In this document: positions 1-8,246 of the stretch, one piece after another
Layout of the letters: each line of letters opens with the position of its first letter
How positions within the stretch are numbered: the stretch's first letter is position 1
From: Mangrovimicrobium sp048323675
Lineage (GTDB): Bacteria > Pseudomonadota > Gammaproteobacteria > Pseudomonadales > Halieaceae
Assembly: GCF_048323675.1 (NCBI RefSeq)
Contig: NZ_JBLWFK010000002.1
Coordinates: forward strand, 124,001 to 188,000
Direction of reading: 5' to 3'
Length of the DNA stretch: 64,000 bases
Made by a program: the position numbers and the translations under genes
The notes under the pieces: generated by a model
Told to the model about the DNA's origin: nothing
Databases searched by the model: none
Seen by the model: only the letters and a program-made list of their open reading frames with translations

Positions 1-170
1 AGCTCGCGGATTGCGGAGAGCTGGTGGACCACCAGACCGAAATTGGAGCGCGCCAGCCAGGGATGCACCTCGCGCGCCACCGCGAAATGCCGGTAGGGGT
101 CGGCCGCGAACGCCGGCGACTCCAGTTCGAGGAACGGCAGTTCAAGTTCTTCCAGTGTCGACACAGTCAT
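1..170 (-). CDS. Cytochrome P450, N-terminal fragment (cut by window edge)
   Basis: Only about the first 56 codons are present; the gene runs off the left edge. The ATG is preceded by GGAGGT at a normal distance. The visible protein begins MTVSTLEELELPF and contains a DPYRHFAVAREVHPW stretch, the usual N-terminal 'DPY..f..lR...P' pattern of soluble bacterial P450s. It would be a heme monooxygenase, but the I-helix, ExxR and heme-Cys motifs lie outside the window. It lies 67 bp downstream of another P450 on the same strand, so it is probably in one operon with it and the ferredoxin. Confidence 0.72.
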   Translation of the reverse strand, partial: MTVSTLEELELPFLELESPAFAADPYRHFAVAREVHPWLARSNFGLVVHQLSAIRE

Positions 171-237
171 GTGCACCTCCTGTTGTTATTCGTCGAAGCC
201 CGGCATTGGAAACGAGCGATAGCGCATCAGCGCTCCC

Positions 238-1515
238 TCAGGCCACGAGTTCGAGGTGGAGGTTCGCCAGCCCGCGAATGATGAACGAGGGCTCGAAATC
301 GTACTGGCGCGCACCGGGCTCGCCGTGGTGCTCACCGGAAATCCTGATCTCGCTGGTCTGGTCGAAAAACTGGTTGAGGATCGCCGACACCTCCGCCCGC
401 GCCAGCGGCGCGCCGGCGCAGGTGTGGGACCCGCGGCCGAACGCAATGTGCTGCTTTATGCCGGGGCGCTTGAGCCTGAATTCGTTGGCGTCCTCGCCCC
501 AGCGGCGGGGATCGCGGTTGGCCGCAGCGAGGGCCACGATCACCTGGGTGCCGGCGGGAATCTCGCGGTCGCCGATCCGCGTGTCACGGCGCGCGACGCG
601 GTGGGTCGCCTTGGACGAACCCTCCAGGCGCAGGACTTCCTCCAGCATCCACGGGATCAGCGTGCGATCCTCGCGCAGCTGCTGCTGCAGCCCGGGGACG
701 TCGACGATGTAGCGCATGGCGTTGCCGAGCAGCTTGGCACTGGTGTCCTGGCCGGCGGCGAACATAAATACCGCGAGGCTGACCAGTTCGATAATGTCGG
801 GCTTCGAGCCGTCCGGGTAAGGCAGCGTCGCCAGCTCGGACAGCAGGTCGGTGCCGGGGTTGGCCATGCGCTCCTGCAGGTACTGGTAGAAGAACACACC
901 CATGAACTCCAGCGCCGAGGTGTCGGTCGGGGCATCCGGGTTCTCGATACTGCCGACAGTCTGTCCCGCAGCGATCTTCTCCTCGAACTTGCTGCGATCC
1001 TCCGGGGGCACGCCCAGCAGGTCCGCGATCACCATCGTCACGTACGGAGTTGCAATCTGGCCGACCAGGTCGCAGCTTCCCTCCGCCACCGCCTTGCGTA
1101 CCAGTTCGCCAGCGTATTCCTGCATGAACGCCTCGTTGGCCTTGAGCCGGGAGGGTGTGAACATGCGGCTCATCAGCGCGCGCACATTGGTGTGGCGCTC
1201 GTCGTCGAAGGTGACCACCAGGTCGCCGCCGACGTACTTGTCGCGATGGGTTTCGAGCTGCGCGGAGATGTCGCTTCCCTCGGGGGTGAACGGCAGCGGG
1301 AACGCTGAACTGGCAAGCGAGTTCAGCGAGGAGAAATCGATCGGGTTGCGCAGCACGTCCACGCATTCGTCGAAGCCCGTGAGCAACAGGCAGTCGTGGG
1401 TTTCGAGCCGGCAGATCGGGCCGCGCGGGCGCATCTCCTCGAAGTAGCCGTAGGGGTCGAGCAGGACAGTGGGGTCGGTGAAGTAGTCGCGTTCTTTCGT
1501 GACGGGGGCGGTCAT
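238..1515 (-). CDS. Cytochrome P450 monooxygenase
   Basis: Soluble 425-residue bacterial P450. The heme-binding motif FGRGSHTCAGAPLARAE gives the thiolate ligand at Cys366. An AGQDTSA I-helix oxygen-activation motif and an EEVLR (ExxR) K-helix motif are in the expected order, and the length is normal for the family. It should hydroxylate a small lipophilic substrate in the cytoplasm with electrons from a ferredoxin. A [2Fe-2S] ferredoxin gene is immediately upstream on the same strand (39 bp gap) and a second P450 follows, so the three look co-transcribed. The substrate cannot be told; lipid, terpene or sterol is only a guess from genes elsewhere in the window. Confidence 0.95.
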   Translation of the reverse strand: MTAPVTKERDYFTDPTVLLDPYGYFEEMRPRGPICRLETHDCLLLTGFDECVDVLRNPIDFSSLNSLASSAFPLPFTPEGSDISAQLETHRDKYVGGDLVVTFDDERHTNVRALMSRMFTPSRLKANEAFMQEYAGELVRKAVAEGSCDLVGQIATPYVTMVIADLLGVPPEDRSKFEEKIAAGQTVGSIENPDAPTDTSALEFMGVFFYQYLQERMANPGTDLLSELATLPYPDGSKPDIIELVSLAVFMFAAGQDTSAKLLGNAMRYIVDVPGLQQQLREDRTLIPWMLEEVLRLEGSSKATHRVARRDTRIGDREIPAGTQVIVALAAANRDPRRWGEDANEFRLKRPGIKQHIAFGRGSHTCAGAPLARAEVSAILNQFFDQTSEIRISGEHHGEPGARQYDFEPSFIIRGLANLHLELVA

Positions 1516-1554
1516 GGCATGGATTCCGTTGTGTTAGTCGGTAATGACGGGCGT

Positions 1555-1872
1555 TCAGTCTTCGGGCGCGATCGTCGCGCGCAGCCCTTCGAATTCGTTT
1601 TTCAGCCGGATCTGGCAGGAGAGGCGGGAGTTGCCCTCGCGGTGTTCCGAGAAGGAGAGCAGGTCGTCCTCGTCCTGTTCCATCGGCGGCAGGGCTGCCA
1701 GCATGTCCTCGCCGACATAGACATGGCAGGTAGCGCAGGAACAGACGCCGCCGCAGAGGGCGAGCAGGTCCGCCACACCCGCGTCGGTGATGACCTGCAT
1801 CAGCGAGGTGCCGGGACGGATGTCGATGGTGTACTCCTCGCCGCTGCGGTCGGTGATGAAAACCTGGGGCAT
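1555..1872 (-). CDS. [2Fe-2S] ferredoxin, adrenodoxin/putidaredoxin type
   Basis: A 105-residue ferredoxin beginning MPQVFITDRSGEEY. Cluster ligands follow the adrenodoxin spacing C-x5-C-x2-C...C at Cys40, Cys46, Cys49 and Cys86, with an extra Cys44 inside the first loop. The ATG at 1872 is chosen because the homologous region starts there and a GGAGAG ribosome-binding site precedes it; the longer in-frame extension is AT-rich leader sequence. It is the likely electron donor for the two P450s downstream. No ferredoxin reductase gene is visible in the window. Confidence 0.93.
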   Translation of the reverse strand: MPQVFITDRSGEEYTIDIRPGTSLMQVITDAGVADLLALCGGVCSCATCHVYVGEDMLAALPPMEQDEDDLLSFSEHREGNSRLSCQIRLKNEFEGLRATIAPED

Positions 1873-2036
1873 CGGGCTCTCCGTTGTTTTGTTAATGATA
1901 TACTGTGAATCATATTTGGTAACGAATCGAAACGCAATAGCCGGGTTGCACAATCCGATATTTTTCTATAAATTATTGTTTAATATGGTTTTTTGAAGAA
2001 ACATCGTTTGCCATCCAGGACTTTTGACGATTCCCT
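1873..2036. promoter_or_regulatory. Divergent AT-rich promoter region between P450 operon and TetR gene
   Basis: This 164-bp spacer between divergent genes is much more AT-rich than its neighbours. It contains an imperfect inverted repeat, ATGAT-N9-ATCAT, around 1896-1914 that could be part of a TetR-family operator. The placement suggests the regulator controls itself and the P450/ferredoxin operon. The operator is inferred from position and weak symmetry only. Confidence 0.4.
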
Positions 2037-2621
2037 ATGGCTCAGACTGCTGACAAGGACGCCGCGCCGGCCCCAGGCGGCGCGAAGCGCAAGACCAGGA
2101 CGCATGGCGCCCTGCTCGACGCGATGCTCCACCTGCTGGAGGAGAAGGCGTTCGACCAGATCACCATCCGCGAGATCACCGCGCAGGCCGACGTGGGCTA
2201 CGCCACGTTTTTCCGTCGCTACCCGGACAAGGAAGCGCTGCTGCACGACCTCGCGGCGCAGGAGATCCAGAGCCTGCTGACCATGACGCTTCCGATCTTC
2301 TACACGGCGGACTCCGAGGCGTCGACGCAGGCGCTGTGCGCCTATGTCTGGAAGCACAAGAAGCTCTGGCGCGCGCTGCTGACCGGCGGCGCGGCCGCCA
2401 TGCTGAAGGAGGCGTACCTAGAGCAGGCGCTGGAGGTATCCCGCGAGACCTTCGACCCGGAGGCCTGGTTGCCGGTGGACCTCGCCGTGCGGTTCGCAGT
2501 GACCAGCACGCTCGAGGTACTGTCCTGGTGGCTGAAGCACCCGGAGCCGCCTGCGATCAGGGAGATGGCGAGCATCATCAACCGGCTGACTGTGCGGCCG
2601 ATTTTCGAGAACGGCGAGTAG
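2037..2621 (+). CDS. TetR/AcrR-family transcriptional regulator
   Basis: A 194-residue protein with an N-terminal TetR helix-turn-helix at about residues 25-70: LLEEKAFDQITIREI, then AQADVGYATFFRRYPDKEA. The ligand-binding helical domain behind it is variable, as usual. It is divergently transcribed from the P450-ferredoxin genes, the classic arrangement for a local repressor relieved by a substrate-like ligand. No strong ribosome-binding site precedes the ATG (only CCAGGA, rather far upstream), so the start is moderately certain. Confidence 0.9.
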   Translation: MAQTADKDAAPAPGGAKRKTRTHGALLDAMLHLLEEKAFDQITIREITAQADVGYATFFRRYPDKEALLHDLAAQEIQSLLTMTLPIFYTADSEASTQALCAYVWKHKKLWRALLTGGAAAMLKEAYLEQALEVSRETFDPEAWLPVDLAVRFAVTSTLEVLSWWLKHPEPPAIREMASIINRLTVRPIFENGE

Positions 2622-2722
2622 CGCAGCGAAACGTTTTATCCGCCCCCACTTTTCATGGCTGCCCGAACCGCGCCACCAGCCGCGAGCTGTGGGTGTTCGC
2701 CTAAGCATAGAGGAGATTTCCT

Positions 2723-3556
2723 ATGTCAAAGCGAATCCCGGGCCTCTACAAGAGAGGCACCTAGGGCATCTGGCACATCGATAAATGCGTCAGGGGATAT
2801 GGCCGACTTCACGAGAGCACTGGCACAAGTGAGCTCGAGGAGGCGGAACGGTACCTGATTAGACGATAGGAAGAGCTGCGCAAGGCGACTGTTTATGGCA
2901 TTCGACCAGAGCGCACTTTTCGGCAGGCGGCCACCAGGTTTTTGCTGGATTACCAGCATAAGCGCAGTATTGGCCGTTACGCACAATCCCTGAAAATTCT
3001 GGACCCGCATATAGGTGATCTGCCTTTGCGCCAGGTACATCAGGGTACGCTGGAGTCGTTCATCCAGCATCGTCGTGAGCAAGGTATGCGAGCCAATACC
3101 ATCAACCGTGATCTGACGGTGGTGCGGCGAATTCTGACTCTGGCCGCCCGATTGTGGCGGGATGAGTCCGGTTTGACTTGGCTCGAGACGGCCCATTTGC
3201 TGCAATTACTCGATTGTGACGATGCCCGCAAGCCGTATCCCTTGTCCTGGGACGAGCAGTCGAGGTAGTTTGCGCGCCTGCCGGAACATTTGAGGGAAAT
3301 GGCGTTGTTCAAGGTCAACACCGGAACGCGGGAGCAGGAAGTGGTTTGCCTGCGATGGAATTGGGAGGTATCGATTCCAGAGCTGAAAACCAGTGTGTTT
3401 GTTATCCCGGGTGGCGGTGTCAAGAATGGTGAGGATCGTTTGGTGGTGATGAATGCCGAAGCGCGGGCGGTGATCAACCGGCAGCGCGGCAGTAGCCCGG
3501 AGTATGTATTTACCTACTCGAAGGGTCAGCCGGTCGATCGTATCAACACAGGAAAA
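2723..3556 (+). pseudogene. Decayed tyrosine recombinase/integrase
   Basis: One continuous reading frame beginning MSKRIPGLYKRGT is interrupted by in-frame TAG codons at about 2762, 2858 and 3266. Read through, it resembles a phage-type tyrosine integrase. It has an N-terminal 'GIWHIDK...' beta region, a SAM-like core-binding domain (LDPHIGDLPLRQVHQGTL..., NTINRDLTVVRRILTLA) and the first catalytic-domain segment with the Arg box (NTGTREQEVVCLRW) and GGGVKNGEDRLVV. The C-terminal half with the HxxR and Tyr motifs is missing. The frame runs straight into a REPIN-like element at 3553, which replaces the rest of the gene. Two of the ambers sit where a Leu codon (TTG) is likely, consistent with point-mutation decay. 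Confidence 0.88.
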
Positions 3557-3682
3557 GGGGTCAGAGCCCTTTATGCTCAGTTTTGATGCGAGAACTGGTC
3601 GGGCGGCATATACCGTTTAAGCGAATGACAATAGTGCCCCAGCGCCAATTAGATGTGGCCGAAAAGGGCTCTGACCCCATTA
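3553..3682 (+). repeat. REPIN-like element, full unit 1
   Basis: About 130 bp bounded by inverted ends: AAAAGGGGTCAGAGCCCTTT on the left (core 3557-3569) and AAAAGGGCTCTGACCCC on the right (core 3666-3678). Each end alone can fold as AAAAGGG-loop-CCCTTTT. The interior carries GCGAATGACAATAGTG and ATTAGATGTGGCCG, which recur in other units. It lies at the truncation point of the integrase remnant. Confidence 0.85.
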
Positions 3683-3826
3683 ATCTGGGAAGTAATTGAA
3701 TGAGTGTATAACACAGATTCGACATGGGTTTTCCAGAATGTGGCTGATTGGTGATCTCTGTCCCTGTGTGTCTACTGCGTTGGGCTGAAGGAGCGGTATG
3801 GGCGCCCGGGTGGACTGGTCCCCGGA

Positions 3827-3953
3827 AAAAGGGGGCAGAGCCCTTTTTCATTTTGATATGCGGATTGTCGGGGGGGGGCGAGCCGCGTGAGCGAATGACA
3901 ATAGAGACCTGGCAACTATCAGATATGGCCGAAAAGGGCTCTGACCCCTTTAA
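3827..3953 (+). repeat. REPIN-like element, full unit 2
   Basis: Left end AAAAAGGGGGCAGAGCCCTTTTT, with one loop base changed from the common GTCAGAG, and right end AAAAGGGCTCTGACCCCTTT. The middle contains GAGCGAATGACAATAG and ATCAGATATGGCCG. It ends about 25 bp before the stop codon of the convergent secreted-protein gene, so it could act as a terminator for that gene. Confidence 0.83.
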
Positions 3954-3977
3954 TCTTTCTCCTCGGTCTCGAAACCA

Positions 3978-5252
3978 TCATTGTTCGATACAAATGAGGT
4001 GCGCAAAGTTAACACAGGGGGGTGAGTCTACTGAAATGAGCGTAGAATCGACTACAGATGTTGAGCCTACCGCCCCGTAGCTTGACGTTGTTGGTGCCCA
4101 ACCCTGGCAAATGCTAGTGGAGGTGGACCAGGCAGGGGAGAGGCCTGTCCATGCAACTCCACTACCTCCCCAAATGGGGACAGAAAGGGGAAATGCAAAA
4201 ACGCGGTCCTGGGTGGTGGTGGCAATAAAGGTCTTGTCATCAGCGCGGAAATAATTGGTATCCGCGGTCAATACCCAATCAGCCAGGGGCGAGGCGCTGC
4301 GGCCACCACCAGCGATCATCGCTTTATAAGTGCTGCCGTCACTTGGCATACTCCCATCTACATTGCACTTGGCGTCGGCGCCTGCAATGCCTCCCAGATA
4401 CCCATGATATCGGCTCGCTGTGACGAACAAGCGCTTGTCGCTGGCCGTGATGGCAGCGGTCGCAGTGCCCGGGACACCCACAGTATAGCCCCCGTTAGCA
4501 ATGGTCAGAACAACCGTCTCGTTGGGGTCAAATACCTCGTCATCCAGTACCGTGAAGTCAACATCCACCGAAGATTGCGTGGCGGGAATCTCAATTTGCG
4601 TCTCACTGCTGATGCTGTAGTCGTCCCCTGCGGTGGCGGTCCCGGAGAGGGAATAGTTCACGGTGAGGGCAGTGGTCGTGTCGCCGGTGCGCGTGAGCGT
4701 AAAGCCCCCCGGGGTCGGTGTCGCCGATTCCACGCCATCACTTTTCTTGCTGACGGTGACTACCGGCAGGCAATCGTAAACGGTACTGCAGCTTGCGCTA
4801 TCTTCCAGCACCAGGCCGCTCACGCATTCATCGGCGGGTGCCGTGGTGACACAGGAGGGGGGGGCGACTACCGTGGCTATCTTCAGGGCGACACCAGAGG
4901 TGTTGGTATAAATCGCATTTTCGACCGGAATGTCGACAGTACCTCCGCCCGGCTGGTTGAGTTCAATCATCATCGCCGCAATGGCATGCTGGATGTTGAG
5001 GCTACTGATGGCGCCCATACCGACACCGCCGGCAAGTAACAGTGCCCCAAGTAACTGGCGGCCGCCCTGCTTGCGCAATGCCCGGAAGCCGAAGAAGGCC
5101 AGCGCTATGCCCAGGGGTAACAGGAACAGGGACGGGATGGGTACCGGCGCGGTTGCCGCAGGGCCATAGGTCAGGGAGCCGCCCGACTGGGCAAAGGTAG
5201 TACCGCTGGTGGCAAGGGCAGATAGAGCGATAGCGTACTTGGAGTGAGTCAA
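3978..5252 (-). CDS. Secreted protein with internal exosortase-type signal, Calx-beta and DUF1554-like domains
   Basis: A 424-residue exported protein. Residues 1-21 are a signal peptide ending TTFAQ. Residues about 35-65 read PVPIPSLFLLPLG, a hydrophobic helix and the basic RALRKQGGR, resembling an exosortase sorting signal but placed near the N-terminus; a second hydrophobic stretch follows. This layout matches proteins called 'midcut-by-XrtH'. Residues about 180-270 resemble a Calx-beta repeat (GDDYSISSETQIEIPATQSSVDVDFTVLDD is the core region). The C-terminal about 150 residues (RLFVTASRYHGYLGGIAGADAKC...) resemble DUF1554. The start is TTG, since AGGGACG lies 11-17 bases upstream and no ATG fits. 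No exosortase gene is in the window. Function is unknown; surface attachment is inferred. Confidence 0.75.
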   Translation of the reverse strand: MTHSKYAIALSALATSGTTFAQSGGSLTYGPAATAPVPIPSLFLLPLGIALAFFGFRALRKQGGRQLLGALLLAGGVGMGAISSLNIQHAIAAMMIELNQPGGGTVDIPVENAIYTNTSGVALKIATVVAPPSCVTTAPADECVSGLVLEDSASCSTVYDCLPVVTVSKKSDGVESATPTPGGFTLTRTGDTTTALTVNYSLSGTATAGDDYSISSETQIEIPATQSSVDVDFTVLDDEVFDPNETVVLTIANGGYTVGVPGTATAAITASDKRLFVTASRYHGYLGGIAGADAKCNVDGSMPSDGSTYKAMIAGGGRSASPLADWVLTADTNYFRADDKTFIATTTQDRVFAFPLSVPIWGGSGVAWTGLSPAWSTSTSICQGWAPTTSSYGAVGSTSVVDSTLISVDSPPCVNFAHLICIEQ

Positions 5253-5558
5253 GCGATACGTCCCTGTATGGTCAATTCCTGATCGAAAACAAGCAATTCG
5301 AGTCAGCTAAGCGCAACGTGCAGAATTTGCCCTAACATTGTGAATCTGTCTACAGATTTCATGCAGTAACTGGTGTTTCGGTGACAGGTGTCACCATGCC
5401 CGCCCTTACCGGGCTGATCTCGATATAGCGATAACACGCGAGCAGGCCGGGAATGAACATGCGTGGTTTGCGGGGCATGGCGACGCTGGCAGAAAGGCGA
5501 TGTCAGCTATGCTAATGATTCCTTCGAGAATGCGAACAGCAATACCGCCCACATGATC
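5253..5558. other. Gene-free upstream region of the secreted-protein gene
   Basis: About 300 bp without a credible coding frame. A minus-strand frame at 5406-5627 is produced partly by the repeat to its right and is rejected. No clear promoter hexamers were recognised. Confidence 0.4.
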
Positions 5559-5593
5559 ATCAGATGTGGCCGAAAAGGGCTCTGACCCCTTTA
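5559..5593 (+). repeat. REPIN-like half unit
   Basis: An isolated right-hand end, ATCAGATGTGGCCG followed by AAAAGGGCTCTGACCCCTTTA (core 5577-5589), with no matching left end within 150 bp. Confidence 0.75.
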
Positions 5594-5642
5594 TTCCCGG
5601 CGCGTGAGCCTGGAAGGCGCGAAACACAGAGCTGTCCGGGAC

Positions 5643-5768
5643 AGCAGGTCAGAGCCCTTTTTGCTTAGGTTTGATGTGTGATCTATACGGGCGCACATGC
5701 CATATGAGCGATGAAAATTTGGGCCTGGCATCTATCAGATTCGGTCGAAAAGGGCTCTGACCCCATTA
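5643..5768 (+). repeat. REPIN-like element, full unit 3
   Basis: Left end AGGTCAGAGCCCTTTTTG, slightly decayed at its outer bases, and right end AAAAGGGCTCTGACCCC (core 5752-5764). The interior is the 'GCTTAGGTTTGATGT ... TGGCATCTATCAGATTCGGTCG' subtype shared with the units at 8080 and 8736. Confidence 0.83.
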
Positions 5769-5772
5769 TTCG

Positions 5773-6005
5773 GAAAAGGGCTCTGACCCCTTTAATCGGT
5801 ATCACTCCCCAAAATCAAATACGCTCGAAAAGGGCTCTGACCCCTTTATTGTTTAATCGCTTATGCGAATGACGATAGTGCTCTGGCGCCAATCAGATGT
5901 GGCCAAAAAGGGCTCTGACCCCTTTATCGCATATACCGTTTAAGCGAATGACAATAGTGCCCCAGCGCCAATCAGATGTGGCCGAAAAGGGCTCTGACCC
6001 CATTA
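5773..6005 (+). repeat. Tandem array of four REPIN-like right-half units
   Basis: Four right-hand ends follow each other in the same orientation, with cores at 5778-5790, 5832-5844, 5910-5922 and 5989-6001. The last two carry the longer half-unit GCGAATGAC(A/G)ATAGTG...AATCAGATGTGGCC; the first two keep only the hairpin end. Spacing is irregular (about 54, 78 and 79 bp), so this is not a CRISPR array. The array ends about 45 bp before the stop codon of the aminopeptidase gene. Confidence 0.82.
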
Positions 6006-6049
6006 ATCTCTCCCCGGAATTGCCCGACGGGGAGTGATTGCGACAGGTC

Positions 6050-8038
6050 TCAGTCGCCGTAGATGATCTTGCTGTTCACTTTCACAGTCAGCGGGTGGTA
6101 ACCCGGCTTGGCTTTCTCGAAGATGCGCTTGGCTTCGTCGGTTTTGCCGTTTTCCATCATATTGCGATACAGCGGACGCAGGAACTTGTTGCGGCCGATG
6201 CTCACCAGGAAATCTTCCAGGCGCGCGTTGGCCGGTTCATAGTCTTTCCGCACGGCGATCATCAGCCAGCTGAAGGCGATCTCGTTGCTTTTGGACTGGG
6301 TCAGGTCGAATGTCTCGTCCAGTTCCTGCAGCTGGTCTTCGCTGAGTTTCTCCGGTATACCGTCGAGGAAGTACTTCCACTGGTGGAAGGTCCAGTCCTT
6401 GGTGTCGATATCGCCCGCCTTGATTTCGCCGTTCAGCCACTGCTCGCGCACCGGATCCAGCTTGGTAAAGGCGTCGGACTGTGGGTGCGGCGCACCTTCC
6501 GGGATACCGGGCTCGAAGATCCACTCCTGAATACGCGCGCGGTCCAGCTGATCCGGGTACTGCTTGAGCAGGGTCTCGTCCAGGTACTTCACGAAATCTT
6601 CGGTGGTGATGCTCTGGAACGCGAAGTGGTTGAAGTACTCCATCAGGAACTTGTCGAAGTTCTCGCGGCCCACGTTCTGCTCCAGTTCGTACAGGAACAG
6701 GGAGCCTTTTTCGTAGGGAATATAGGAGAAGACTTCATCGGGATCGCGGCCGCGCAGGTCGATGGCCATGATCTCGTCCTTGTCTTCGTGGTCGTCCAGG
6801 TCGGCCTTCAGGTCGTCGTAGCCCAGGGCCATTTCCATCTGGTAGCGCTTGTCACCGTATACGAACTGCATGATGCGATTGGTGAGGTAGGTGGTGAAAC
6901 CTTCGTTCAGCCACAGATCGCGCCAGCTGGCATTGGTGATCAGGTTGCCGGACCAGGAGTGGGCCAGTTCGTGGGCAATCAGTGCCACCAGGCTCTTGTC
7001 GCCGGCAATCACAGTGGGGGTGATAAAGCTCAGGCGCGGGTTTTCCATGGCGCCGTTGGGGAAACTGGGGGGCAGGATCAGCAGATCGTAGCGGTCCCAG
7101 CGGTAGGGGCCGAAGTTCTCCTCGGTGACCTCGAGCATGGACTCGGTGTCTTCGAACTCCTTGGCCGAGGCTTCCAGCAGCTCCGGCTCTGCGTAGACGC
7201 CGGTGCGCTCGCCCATCGCTTTGAAGTCCAGGTTACCGATACCGATGGCAATCAGGTAAGACGGAATAGCCTGGGACATTTCAAACTCGAATACGCCGTC
7301 CAGTTCCGCTTCCGGGTCGTTGTTGGCGCTCATCACGGCGCGCAGCTCTTGCGGGGTGCGGATGGTGGCCTCGTAGGTCATGCGCACCTGCGGAGAGTCC
7401 TGCAGCGGAATGAAGCTGCGCGCGTGGATGGCCTGGGCCTGGGTGAACAGGAACGGGTGCTTCTTGCCTGCAGTCTGCTGCGGCTCCAGCCACTGTACGC
7501 CGGAGGCACCGGGGGAGGTCTGGTACTGGATCGCGACGCGGTTGGCACCCTTGGGCAGCTGAATTTTCAGCGGCGTGCCCAGGTGCGGGTCTTTCTTGCC
7601 CATGCTGAATTTGACTGGCTGCAGGGAGTCGCCGATACCGGCGCGCACCGCGGTGACATCCAGTTCGCGGGTGTCCAGAATCAGCGGAGGATTCTTGGCG
7701 GTCTGGCGCTTGATGTCGAGGATGGCCTCGCCCTTCAGGACCTTATTGTCGAAGTCGGCGGTGAGGTCGAGATCCAGGTGTTTGACACGGTAATCGTTGG
7801 TATTGGCGAAGGAGTGGTAGTCGACACCGGACTCCGGCTCGGCGCTATCCGCCAGCGGGGTGTCTTTTTCCAGGTTCTCCGGGGTGTATTCGGTGGCGCT
7901 CTGCGGTATGTCTGCAGTGCTTTCACTGTTTGCAGCATCTTCATTCCTGCTACAGGCGCTCAATGTAACGAGGCTGCAGGCGAGCAGTCCGGCGCCGATC
8001 AGGCGGCCGAGGTTGGGGGTGAACAATTGGGGCAGCAT
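6050..8038 (-). CDS. Lipoprotein M1-family metallo-aminopeptidase (LTA4-hydrolase-like)
   Basis: A 662-residue zinc aminopeptidase. The signal peptide ends in a lipobox, LVTLSAC, giving a lipidated Cys29, so the enzyme is probably anchored in an envelope membrane facing the periplasm. The substrate-binding GAMEN motif (GAMENPRLSF) and zinc site HELAHSWSGN...NEGF (HExxH-x18-E) are intact, and the overall plan matches the leukotriene-A4-hydrolase/aminopeptidase branch. ATG 8038 is chosen because the lipoprotein signal begins there; the upstream in-frame extension is translated REPIN repeat. It would trim amino acids from peptides. Repeats flank it on both sides, and the upstream element begins only about 40 bp before the start codon, so its promoter must lie in or beyond the repeat. 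Confidence 0.93.
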   Translation of the reverse strand: MLPQLFTPNLGRLIGAGLLACSLVTLSACSRNEDAANSESTADIPQSATEYTPENLEKDTPLADSAEPESGVDYHSFANTNDYRVKHLDLDLTADFDNKVLKGEAILDIKRQTAKNPPLILDTRELDVTAVRAGIGDSLQPVKFSMGKKDPHLGTPLKIQLPKGANRVAIQYQTSPGASGVQWLEPQQTAGKKHPFLFTQAQAIHARSFIPLQDSPQVRMTYEATIRTPQELRAVMSANNDPEAELDGVFEFEMSQAIPSYLIAIGIGNLDFKAMGERTGVYAEPELLEASAKEFEDTESMLEVTEENFGPYRWDRYDLLILPPSFPNGAMENPRLSFITPTVIAGDKSLVALIAHELAHSWSGNLITNASWRDLWLNEGFTTYLTNRIMQFVYGDKRYQMEMALGYDDLKADLDDHEDKDEIMAIDLRGRDPDEVFSYIPYEKGSLFLYELEQNVGRENFDKFLMEYFNHFAFQSITTEDFVKYLDETLLKQYPDQLDRARIQEWIFEPGIPEGAPHPQSDAFTKLDPVREQWLNGEIKAGDIDTKDWTFHQWKYFLDGIPEKLSEDQLQELDETFDLTQSKSNEIAFSWLMIAVRKDYEPANARLEDFLVSIGRNKFLRPLYRNMMENGKTDEAKRIFEKAKPGYHPLTVKVNSKIIYGD

Positions 8039-8079
8039 GGAAGGCTCCGTGATTGTTTTATTTGTGAATCCAGAACGGT

Positions 8080-8207
8080 AAAAGGGGTCAGAGCCCTTTT
8101 TGCTTAGGTTTGATGTACAGGTTCTTCGGTCGCACACGCCATGCAAGCGAATGACAGTTATGACCTGGCATCTATCAGATTCGTCCGAAAAAGCTTTGAC
8201 CCCTTTG
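8080..8207 (+). repeat. REPIN-like element, full unit 4
   Basis: Left end AAAAGGGGTCAGAGCCCTTT (core 8084-8096); the right end is decayed to AAAAAGCTTTGACCCCTTT. The interior GCTTAGGTTTGATGTACAG ... TGGCATCTATCAGATTCGTCCG is close to the units at 5643 and 8736. It occupies the promoter-proximal region of the aminopeptidase gene. Confidence 0.83.
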
Positions 8208-8212
8208 TTTCG

Positions 8213-8246
8213 CAGATGTGGCCGAAAAGGGATCTGACCCCTTTAT
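8213..8246 (+). repeat. REPIN-like half unit overlapping a stop codon
   Basis: Right-hand end GCAGATGTGGCCG + AAAAGGGATCTGACCCCTTTA (core 8229-8241, one loop change). The TAA stop of the minus-strand membrane-protein gene is the complement of the TTTA at its outer edge. Confidence 0.75.

Noticed and set aside
2723..3556. Possible amber-suppressed functional integrase, because all three stops are TAG
   Set aside because: The C-terminal catalytic Tyr region is missing, so readthrough could not give an active enzyme; other genes here end normally at TAG (for example cydB and folD).
5406..5627. Small frames containing KGSDPF/GSEPF peptides (also at 8569-8900 and 3561-3851)
   Set aside because: These are translations of the REPIN-like ends themselves and have no ribosome-binding sites or homology cues.
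5559..6005. CRISPR-like appearance of the repeated GGGCTCTGACCCC blocks
   Set aside because: Spacing is irregular, the segments between repeats are themselves related repeat cores rather than unique spacers, and no cas gene is nearby.
6038..8107. 689-codon open frame on the plus strand opposite the aminopeptidase
   Set aside because: A GC-bias shadow of a gene with unmistakable M1 motifs on the other strand.
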